A stretch of 64,000 nucleotides of DNA from Synchiropus splendidus. Taxonomy: Eukaryota; Chordata; Actinopteri; Syngnathiformes; Callionymidae. Positions 50,146 through 57,432 of this stretch are shown in pieces. How positions within the stretch are numbered: the stretch's first letter is position 1; the number at the start of each line of letters is the position of its first letter. The notes below the pieces were generated by a model, which worked only from the letters and a program-made list of their open reading frames with translations, did no database searches and was not told where the DNA came from. The position numbers were made by a program, and so were the translations under genes. The stretch lies in NCBI RefSeq assembly GCF_027744825.2, contig NC_071349.1:930001-994000 (forward strand). The letters are read 5' to 3'.

Positions 50146-50496
50146 TCAACAGATGCCACCTCCAATAAACATTACGTAAGTGTCTCGTGGGCTAGTGTCA
50201 TACTCATCACTCTTGGGCCCTTTGTTTCTGCAATCTTTCTCTGGTTGACACCTAGGATAAATCTCCTCTTCCCTGAAATGAGTGTCCGGGGGAGACTTGC
50301 CGTCCGACCATGGTTTAGAACCATTTGTCATCAAATAAAGACAATTGTCGAATTGTGTCTTCTCTGGTATGGAGAGAAAAAACTTAACTTGTTGTTCCTT
50401 CTCTCCTTCACGTTTAGCTGGATTCGCTGCGGTTACAGTGTTAAGAATGGATTCAAGTAATACCAGCATGGTTTTTGTCTCTACCTTTTGGAACAT
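50146..50496 (-). CDS. Env-region linking frame, 116 codons
   Basis: Open frame in the same phase as the 538-codon frame, which ends at TAA 50502-50500 just two codons upstream. Its TGA overlaps the next glycoprotein frame. The content (a hydrophobic LVLLESILNTV stretch, then a charged Cys-containing region) reads like ectodomain. It may be a separate small protein, but more likely it is an internal part of one envelope gene interrupted by a stop and a frame change. Confidence 0.4.
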   Translation of the reverse strand: MFQKVETKTMLVLLESILNTVTAANPAKREGEKEQQVKFFLSIPEKTQFDNCLYLMTNGSKPWSDGKSPPDTHFREEEIYPRCQPEKDCRNKGPKSDEYDTSPRDTYVMFIGGGIC

Positions 50497-50499
50497 TTC

Positions 50500-52116
50500 T
50501 TAAGAACATGTGTACTCCAGCTCTCTTCTAACTCTTCTAGAAACAGGGTCAGCCGAATCAGTGTTTAACACGTCGGGATCAGAGTTTGCCAAAAAAGGTA
50601 GGGGGGCTATATCTAACAGGAGTTGTCCTATGTGATTACTTTTATCCCATTCTTCATTTCCGTAAGCTTCTGTGGTTGTCCACAGTTCTTCTTCCCATGT
50701 TCTATTATTATAGATAGATTGTTCAACTCTTCTAATAAGCGGGGCATTCCACACGTGGGTGGTATTGATTTTCTGGCATTTTTTCATCATATAATATCTA
50801 TCTTCTCCCGTCGACCAGCCCCGTCTCGTTTGTTGGGCAAAAACTTTATAATAACAGGTTTTATCAGAGTTGATGTCGAAGGACCATCCAGAAAGTCTCA
50901 TCTCTTCATGATTGATTAACTTTACTTTTACTGTTGCAAATTCCTTGGAGGTAGGTCCATAATGAGTTACTATATCTTTCCAGGTGTCGTATTCACATAG
51001 GGTTTGATTCTTCCGCTTACACTGGGCCTTATATTCACACAGCCTCTCATATGCTGCCTGAGATGCCTGGAGAAGCCAGTCCATGAGTCCTTCATCACAA
51101 TTTAACACGTTAACACTTTTAAATGGGATATCACATTCTCCCATGCCTTCCTTGTGAGGATCTGCGGGCTCCGATGTGAACATTGGGGCCATCGTATTTA
51201 TGTCAACTGTTTTGCCATCAGATGTTAAGATTATGTTAGTCTCCATTTGATCAGGGGCCATTGTTAGGGTATACATGATTATGGAATCTATAGGAGATGT
51301 GGCCATGACTGTCTTCTTTTCAGTCATTGCTGCACCGAGATTCCCTTCATTGTCTTTGGCAGATAAGGCAGTCTGAGTATCTATTCCTGTCGTGCCATTA
51401 TTCCTGGTATCTTTTCCAGGTTCAGGTGTAGTCATGCTACTGACCATATGGTTTTCGATCACATTAATATTTCCCGCTTGATTGATCGGGCTGGGGGTAA
51501 CTGACATAGCAGCAGCTGTCCAAGTAGGACGTGCGGCAGTTTTGTCCACAGGGTTTTCCGCGCTTCGGCGACGTCTCCGTTTAAGTGTCTTGACGGTCAC
51601 CTGACTCTTCATTTCCTGACTATCAAGTTTTGGTTTCTCATATTCACAAGTGCCACTTATAGCTCCATGGATGTTTAGGTAGACAATTGCTTGTTTTATC
51701 CATAGAGCTTGATCAAATTGAGTGCCATTTTTATCTGTTGCAATTGGCAAGGATATTTCTTTCGTATCCGGGGTCAAGACGGTGCAGTTTCTACAACGTA
51801 CTGTTTTCGATTTCCAACGTCGGGTGACACTGCTGGTATAGGTCATATGTTCATAGACTATACTTGACCATGAGGCTATTACTAATATTAATATAAATAG
51901 TAGCATTCCAATTATAAAAAGACTCAAGGGAGACATCCTAGTGGTTTTCTCTCTTTCCTTGATCATTTTGTCGCGTTTCATTTGTTTCCTGGAAATTGTA
52001 GCTGGTGTCTGGTGCTGTATATCCTTGGCCTGATCTTTATATGCCAATTGTTGTCTCGCCTTAAACTGCCGCCAGCGCCTAGCTCTCCAATACCAGAATT
52101 TATCCCATAAATTCAT
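50500..52116 (-). CDS. Env-like leader and surface domain
   Basis: A 538-residue frame from ATG 52116, overlapping the previous frame by 17 nt. The N-terminus is Trp- and Arg-rich (MNLWDKFWYWRARRW). A ~60-residue basic cytoplasmic segment is followed by a membrane span at residues 63-86 (LFIIGMLLFILILVIASW), giving a type II or signal-anchor topology. A KRRRRRS furin-type site is at 179-185 and a second basic site, SRRVRR, lies near the C-terminus. Between them are a Thr/Ser-rich stretch and a Cys-containing domain with sequons. Foamy Env has the same plan: a Trp-bearing leader peptide with its own membrane span, cut off by furin. The stop falls seven residues after the second basic site. Confidence 0.65.
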   Translation of the reverse strand: MNLWDKFWYWRARRWRQFKARQQLAYKDQAKDIQHQTPATISRKQMKRDKMIKEREKTTRMSPLSLFIIGMLLFILILVIASWSSIVYEHMTYTSSVTRRWKSKTVRCRNCTVLTPDTKEISLPIATDKNGTQFDQALWIKQAIVYLNIHGAISGTCEYEKPKLDSQEMKSQVTVKTLKRRRRRSAENPVDKTAARPTWTAAAMSVTPSPINQAGNINVIENHMVSSMTTPEPGKDTRNNGTTGIDTQTALSAKDNEGNLGAAMTEKKTVMATSPIDSIIMYTLTMAPDQMETNIILTSDGKTVDINTMAPMFTSEPADPHKEGMGECDIPFKSVNVLNCDEGLMDWLLQASQAAYERLCEYKAQCKRKNQTLCEYDTWKDIVTHYGPTSKEFATVKVKLINHEEMRLSGWSFDINSDKTCYYKVFAQQTRRGWSTGEDRYYMMKKCQKINTTHVWNAPLIRRVEQSIYNNRTWEEELWTTTEAYGNEEWDKSNHIGQLLLDIAPLPFLANSDPDVLNTDSADPVSRRVRRELEYTCS

Positions 52117-52930
52117 TATTCTTCTTTCCCTTTCTTCTTTTGAGAAGGAGGGCTATTCGCGATTGCTTACCACTAGCTGGTCGCTTGCCTTTATCGCGTA
52201 CTTTAGGCACCTCCTCGTCATCTGACCCAGGACTATCAAGATCCTGTGGGTGAGAAGAGGGTGGTGGCATTAGTTCTTGCGACACCGTCTTTTTGATCTC
52301 TCCTGATTGGTTCATAATAGCCGAACTGTTCTTGGGATTATTCCTCTCCCCCTCTGGACCAATCGCACCTCCCAGGCATGGTTCCAGGTGCTGCTGGAAA
52401 AACGTGCAGCCTGGCATCTCATGATCCAGGACAGCTTCAGTAAATCCAGTACGGCTGAGCTTAGCTCTCCTCCTCAGCCAAGCTGACCACCATCCAGTCA
52501 CCTTTGTCCTTGTTACAGGTCTGACCGGGATCGAGACATTAGTCAGTATCATCAAGTCCTTTCTGTCAACTTCTATGAAGACCCCCAACGGGTACCATGT
52601 GAAGCCAGTGAACGAGATAAGGACATGGGCGGTCCCAGACACTACTCGTGGGCCGCATTCAGTAACAAGAATAAGGTTACGTTCAATAGTGGAGACCCTG
52701 GCTTCCTGTACCTCCTTAGCATGTCTGGGCAAGGTTGCAGAAGTTGTAAAAATCCTCTTATTGTTGGTTAAATGCGGGTAGTTGTACACGTCTGGGCAGA
52801 ATATATTCCCCTTAGCCACTCTATCTTGGGGCCATATTTGCTTGGTCCACCACCTTCCCATGGAGGTGGATTCCCAACCTCTCTGGCTATAGCCTGGCAA
52901 GGATAGGCTTCCATCTCCAGACAAAGACAA
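52100..52930 (-). CDS. Accessory protein with basic tail
   Basis: A 276-codon frame opening at TTG 52930. It is in phase with the cysteine-rich frame upstream and open back to that frame's TAA (52963-52961), with no ATG before about codon 24. The central part is a globular beta-rich segment (LILVTECGPRVVSGTAHVLI). The C-terminal ~80 residues are polar (SHPQDLDSPGSDDEEVPK) and end in a bipartite nuclear-signal-like stretch, KRPASGKQSRIALLLKRRKG. It ends overlapping the start of the envelope-like gene. Expression probably needs splicing or stop readthrough. No family is recognised. Confidence 0.45.
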   Translation of the reverse strand: MSLSGDGSLSLPGYSQRGWESTSMGRWWTKQIWPQDRVAKGNIFCPDVYNYPHLTNNKRIFTTSATLPRHAKEVQEARVSTIERNLILVTECGPRVVSGTAHVLISFTGFTWYPLGVFIEVDRKDLMILTNVSIPVRPVTRTKVTGWWSAWLRRRAKLSRTGFTEAVLDHEMPGCTFFQQHLEPCLGGAIGPEGERNNPKNSSAIMNQSGEIKKTVSQELMPPPSSHPQDLDSPGSDDEEVPKVRDKGKRPASGKQSRIALLLKRRKGKKNNEFMG

Positions 52931-52960
52931 GCCATCCTCCCACTTCCAAGGGAGAAAGTC

Positions 52961-53710
52961 TTACCACTTCATGGTGGTATCCCTGGGGATGACTGAGAGT
53001 TTCTTTTCCTGTTTAGATGACAATTTGTCATAGCCAATAGACATCATAGTCTGGTATATCAGAATGGGGCAGTTCCAAGAATCTATGACACTGGCCCGTA
53101 AAGCAAACGGTGGCTGAGGAAGGTGATCGTTTGAGTGAAAACCATACCGCAGCGCCAAGAACTGTGCTGGGTTTATCTGCCAGGGGGTGCCAGTATCGCA
53201 CACATTCCAAACCCCATTACGTCGGCCACAGGTGCATGGCCCGCAATGGGTGTCTTTGCGTAGTATTTGATATCGACATCCCCACGAGTCCCAGCAGCAT
53301 TTGCAAAACGTGAAGGGGGCAGACCCCATTAATTCAATCCCGCACATCAAATGTTCAGCGCCCACCTCCGCTCGCTTAGGACGGTGCTCATGCTTGTGCT
53401 TTGCATCTCCAGACCAAATTAGGGCAAAAACAGGCGCAGCACAAAGGACACAGTCACCAGGCTCATAGTTAGACCATCTAACACTGGTGGTGGGGTGAGT
53501 ATAGGACATAACAATCCCTTTTTTCCAGGAATGATTAACACCATCCCAGGCCATAACCAAAAGGCCATTATTTGGGAAGACTCGGTCGGGGAGCATCTTC
53601 ACATAGTCCTCCCCAACCCCCTGAACCCATCCTGGCACATGGTCTCGGTCAGCTTCCATCCTGATTTGTATACTTAAATCGTAGTTGTTTGGGGTGGTAC
53701 CTGTGGGCAT
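52961..53710 (-). CDS. Cysteine-rich accessory protein after pol
   Basis: A 249-residue product from ATG 53710, overlapping the end of pol by 62 nt in another frame, the position occupied by vif in lentiviruses. It contains many Cys and His residues: CVLCAAP, then KHKHEHRPKR, then CKCCWDSWGC and CGPCTCGRR. These suggest metal binding. The rest is Trp-rich and globular. The TAA stop lies inside GGTAAGA, a good 5' splice-donor shape, so the stop may be removed from a spliced message. No similarity to Vif or any named family was recognised. Confidence 0.55.
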   Translation of the reverse strand: MPTGTTPNNYDLSIQIRMEADRDHVPGWVQGVGEDYVKMLPDRVFPNNGLLVMAWDGVNHSWKKGIVMSYTHPTTSVRWSNYEPGDCVLCAAPVFALIWSGDAKHKHEHRPKRAEVGAEHLMCGIELMGSAPFTFCKCCWDSWGCRYQILRKDTHCGPCTCGRRNGVWNVCDTGTPWQINPAQFLALRYGFHSNDHLPQPPFALRASVIDSWNCPILIYQTMMSIGYDKLSSKQEKKLSVIPRDTTMKW

Positions 53711-56700
53711 CTTTACCCGTAAGTACGTTCCCTTCGACTTTTACTATAGTGGTAGATTTTCCGGTGGCGAGTATCCACACCTCACTTCCCACCTGTAACG
53801 ATACAGAGGGCTCGTGAGAGTGGGCAGGGGTAGAACCCCGTAACTTGGGGAGACTGAGTTGTTGGTTAATGGCAAAGAGGTTTTCAGGTAAGTGCCATCT
53901 GTGCTTATACAGTAGTATTTGCGATTTTGCCGCGCGCACTGCACGTTCCGCGACTCCGTTAGTGTTGGATTGATGCGGGATGGATAAGACATGTCGTATC
54001 CCTTCTTGCTCCAACCATGAACGAAAGTGCTTTGAAGTAAACATGGCGGCATTATCTGATCTGAGGGTTTTGACTGGATTCCCCTGAATAAATGACATTA
54101 CACACTCTTTAGCTGTCTTTGTGGTTTCTTTCTTAATGGGGTAGACTCGTGTGTGTCCTCCCCCATTGTCAGCTATCACCAGGAATTTTTTATATATGCC
54201 GTAGTGACTCCCCAGGACTCCCACATCCATAGATGCGGAAATGCCTGGGAATTCTTCACCAATTTTACCTTCTTGATAAGCAATAGGAGGTAACAATCCC
54301 TTCTCCATGCATATCTCGCAGTCATGTCTAACTAGTGATATGGTGTCCTTGAGAGGACCGGCTTCAATCCCGTTATCAACCATCCATCTCCGCGTCCTCT
54401 CATTCCCGATATATAGCAAAGCACGATGAATGTGCCGAACATAATCCAGCCTTTCCTCTTTAGGAATGACAAGCTTCCCTTGGTCATTTTTCCATTTATC
54501 AGGAAAAATCAAAGTGCCTACCGCAACTGCTCTAGTCTGCACTAGTTTGTCGACCTCATCATTTCCCATGTGATCAAAATCCTGGATTCCTGTGTGACTA
54601 TTGACATGGGTCACCCATAGTTTTATGTGTTGTAACAATTGGTTCACCACTATCCATAAGTCACGATGTTCCAACTCTTTGCCTTTGTAATTCTGGAAGT
54701 CTCGCTGCTGCCAGTATTTAAAGTTATCTTTCAGCCCTTCCGACACATACCAACTGTCAGTCACAATTCGTAAGGATTTTATTCCCTTCTTCTTTACATA
54801 TTGCAGTCCGCTGACAACTGCCTGTAACTCGGCTTCCTGTGCTGTCTTGCCCATTCTTCCTTTTTCTTTATACAGGGGTTTATCTCGTTTGTAAAGCACA
54901 AAACCCCAAAATCCCTCGGAATCTTGTGCTGTTTTACTTCCATCAGTAAAGAGGGTGTATATCCCTGTATAATCTGGTTGAGATACTGCAGGGATTTTAG
55001 GCTGCTGTTTAGACTTGGCCATTATAAATGACCAATTCGGATCCAAGAGCATCTGCTTCCACTTTCCCCATCTAGAGGCATAAGCTTTAGCGAATTCCAC
55101 CGTATCCTTGACCATTTCTTTAGTGAGGTCATTCTGTACTGTACATTTTACATAAACCTGGCCTAAGTTGGAAGCCAGTTCCGTGTAAACTTTCCATAAC
55201 AACCTGAGTTCCCTTTCTGCTGGGGCAAATCGACTTTCAGTGGGTGAATACCTGACGGATACGTAACAAATCGGTGTGTCACTGCTTTCCTCGTAGACTG
55301 CCGCGCATCCACCATTTTCCTTTTCCTCTAACACTTTCACAGAGATATTTTGTCCATCTCGGTACGGAGCGAGTTTCACCCCATCCGTGAGAATTTGTTG
55401 TATAAGGCAGTTCCAGGTTTCAATTTCTTCTGGCGTTAGCATTCTATTGTGTTCTATTAACTTTAGGGATCGTTTGTCAAATGTCCTGACTTTATTTTTG
55501 ATAATCTCGACAGGTCTCGCTAAGGTGGAGTAATAAGGGATCATACTTCGTAGCCACCCCAATTTTCCTAAACATTTCTCTAGCTCTTTAAGCATAGTAG
55601 GGTGCAGATTTTGGAGATAGTCGTCAGTGGAAGTTATCGCATGCTTAGTAACTAGGACACCCAGATATTTGACTTGAGGTACTCCTATCTCACATTTGGC
55701 GATTCCAATTTTCATTCCATGGTCTTTCAGTCTCCGGATTACTTCCTCCAAAAGCTCGAGATGTTCTTCTTCAGTCTCCGTGGAGATGAATATGTCGTCT
55801 ATGTAACATGTGACTGGCAAGTCTTGCAACAGTTTCTCCATACGTTCCTGAAATGCGTTTGGGGAATTCACAAATCCTTGGGGAAGCCAGGTCCACATGT
55901 AGCCTTGTCCTTTTATCATAAAACAGGTTTTTGGCCTGCTTTCCTCGGCCAGTGGTACGGACCAAAATCCATTCGCTAGGTCAATACTGGAGTTATATTC
56001 TCCCGGGCGTATTTTTAACATGGTCTGTCGGGGATTGATGATTTGTCTAGTGTCCTTCACTGTTACGTCATTTAACATTTTTAGGTTATGGACAGGCCTG
56101 ACAGTACTATCCTTTTTTGGTACTGCTTGTACTGGCATTAAGCAGGGTGGTTCTTTAATTGTCTCGATGACCCCTAGTTGTTCCAATTCTTTAAACACTC
56201 CTAGCAATTGATCTTCATATTTACCTAATGGGTACTGCTTCTGTTTGCCTGGGAGGCCACCCCTAATGACATATGGTTCTGTTTTCATTAATCCTACATC
56301 ATTTTTAAATCGGGCCACTTCGGCCGAATAAAGGATCTTTTCTAGCCGTGCCTTGTCTTTTATGTGTGAAGTACACACTAATTTTTCTATGGCCGTAATC
56401 CTATTAACTTCTCTCATCCAATTTGAGGAGGGGGCATCAATAATCCATTCTGAGTCATTTGGAGACAATAAAGGGTTTGGCCCTATTGCCACCATTTTAC
56501 CATTAAATCTTCCTAGGGCCAACATAGTAACATCTCCATTAGCCAATTTTACGAGCACCTTCTGATCGAGTTCTTCATCTAACCACTCCTTTGGTAATAT
56601 GGATATGTCTGTTCCAGTGTCATAGTAACAATCTCTTTTTTGATCTTTAACCCAAATCTGCACTTTATAGGGCCTCATTGTTGGGTTTTGGGCTCGTGCT

Positions 56701-56924
56701 TTTCTAACACTTTCCTCTGGGCTGCGGTCAGATCTCTTCCCATATCCTGGTTTCGTCGGGTCGCTGCAAGTATTACTGCTTCCTTCTGCTCTTGCGTCAT
56801 CGCCTTCCATTCTTCCTCGGACACGGGTATGAACGGGGACGATCCTGGCCTTTTGCTTGCGATCGATTGTCGGCACGATCCTGCCTCCAATGAGGCTGTC
56901 TGGGGGCATTCGAGGCTGAGCCAT
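53649..56924 (-). CDS. pol: Pol polyprotein: protease, RT, RNase H, integrase
   Basis: 1091 residues from ATG 56924, overlapping the basic Gag-like frame by 128 nt. The aspartic protease has DTGTD at 102-106. The reverse transcriptase has SIDLANGFW (Asp315) and YIDD at 374-377. RNase H has TDGS (Asp661), EAEL (Glu699), TDSW (Asp723) and a GNDEVD end (about 787-792). The integrase zinc region has HIHRALLYIG and CEIC (869-872), with the second His of the HHCC finger not obvious. The core has SMDVG (Asp900), RSDNA (Asp957) and VAERA (Glu993), giving D,D-35-E. All catalytic residues looked for are present, so this frame appears intact. A methionine at the frame's start and a different phase from both Gag frames leave open separate translation from a spliced RNA, as in foamy viruses, or frameshifting. 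Confidence 0.92.
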   Translation of the reverse strand: MAQPRMPPDSLIGGRIVPTIDRKQKARIVPVHTRVRGRMEGDDARAEGSSNTCSDPTKPGYGKRSDRSPEESVRKARAQNPTMRPYKVQIWVKDQKRDCYYDTGTDISILPKEWLDEELDQKVLVKLANGDVTMLALGRFNGKMVAIGPNPLLSPNDSEWIIDAPSSNWMREVNRITAIEKLVCTSHIKDKARLEKILYSAEVARFKNDVGLMKTEPYVIRGGLPGKQKQYPLGKYEDQLLGVFKELEQLGVIETIKEPPCLMPVQAVPKKDSTVRPVHNLKMLNDVTVKDTRQIINPRQTMLKIRPGEYNSSIDLANGFWSVPLAEESRPKTCFMIKGQGYMWTWLPQGFVNSPNAFQERMEKLLQDLPVTCYIDDIFISTETEEEHLELLEEVIRRLKDHGMKIGIAKCEIGVPQVKYLGVLVTKHAITSTDDYLQNLHPTMLKELEKCLGKLGWLRSMIPYYSTLARPVEIIKNKVRTFDKRSLKLIEHNRMLTPEEIETWNCLIQQILTDGVKLAPYRDGQNISVKVLEEKENGGCAAVYEESSDTPICYVSVRYSPTESRFAPAERELRLLWKVYTELASNLGQVYVKCTVQNDLTKEMVKDTVEFAKAYASRWGKWKQMLLDPNWSFIMAKSKQQPKIPAVSQPDYTGIYTLFTDGSKTAQDSEGFWGFVLYKRDKPLYKEKGRMGKTAQEAELQAVVSGLQYVKKKGIKSLRIVTDSWYVSEGLKDNFKYWQQRDFQNYKGKELEHRDLWIVVNQLLQHIKLWVTHVNSHTGIQDFDHMGNDEVDKLVQTRAVAVGTLIFPDKWKNDQGKLVIPKEERLDYVRHIHRALLYIGNERTRRWMVDNGIEAGPLKDTISLVRHDCEICMEKGLLPPIAYQEGKIGEEFPGISASMDVGVLGSHYGIYKKFLVIADNGGGHTRVYPIKKETTKTAKECVMSFIQGNPVKTLRSDNAAMFTSKHFRSWLEQEGIRHVLSIPHQSNTNGVAERAVRAAKSQILLYKHRWHLPENLFAINQQLSLPKLRGSTPAHSHEPSVSLQVGSEVWILATGKSTTIVKVEGNVLTGKDAHRYHPKQLRFKYTNQDGS

Positions 56925-57432
56925 TCACGTTCTTGTTGAATGGAGGGCGCTTGGCCCCACCCTGTCCATTGGGCCTGATGTCTTGCTGATTTCGATCCTT
57001 TCTCGGTGGAAAGGTAGATTGAGTGCGAGACAGGCCGTATTGGGGGTTTGCTGTTGCTTTTCCGAAAGGGGGAAGAGACTTTCCCCTCTGCTCGTTTTTT
57101 GACTGTCGAGCCCCGGGAACATCAGGTCTCTCTTTTTCTTTTCTGAGGGCTCTTCTAACAGCCATCACAGAGCTGTGACGGGAGATAACCTCAGTCTTTG
57201 CATCCAGTCCCTTCGCTTGGAGGAACTCCAGAACCAATTTGGCTTGTTCAGGGCAGTTAATCTGTACCAGGAAATGTTTGACCTGTGACTCATCAGCCCC
57301 CTCATCTGCCAGTATGGAATAAGCTTGCAGAAGGGACATCTCTCCTTTATTCACTTTATCAACCAGATCTCGAATGTTTGCCTCCACTTGGCTTGTAAGT
57401 AGAGTAGCCATATCGGAGGTCTTTGGAGACAT
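56797..57432 (-). CDS. Basic Gag-like (nucleocapsid-like) protein
   Basis: 211 residues from ATG 57432, overlapping the macro-domain protein by 74 nt. The N-terminal half is helical (MATLLTSQVEANIRDLVDKV, then a QAKLVLEFLQAKGLD helix). The C-terminal half is disordered, rich in Arg, Lys, Gln, Asn and Pro (KNEQRGKSLPPFGK, then RPNGQGGAKRPPF and WRQDRADNRSQAKGQ). No CCHC zinc knuckle is present, as in foamy Gag. RNA binding in the particle is the likely role. It lies between the Gag-like and Pol frames, each in a different phase. Confidence 0.6.
   Translation of the reverse strand: MSPKTSDMATLLTSQVEANIRDLVDKVNKGEMSLLQAYSILADEGADESQVKHFLVQINCPEQAKLVLEFLQAKGLDAKTEVISRHSSVMAVRRALRKEKERPDVPGARQSKNEQRGKSLPPFGKATANPQYGLSRTQSTFPPRKDRNQQDIRPNGQGGAKRPPFNKNVNGSASNAPRQPHWRQDRADNRSQAKGQDRPRSYPCPRKNGRR

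Noticed and set aside
52961..53710. Calling the cysteine-rich protein Vif
   Set aside because: Only the position matches; no Vif motif was seen.
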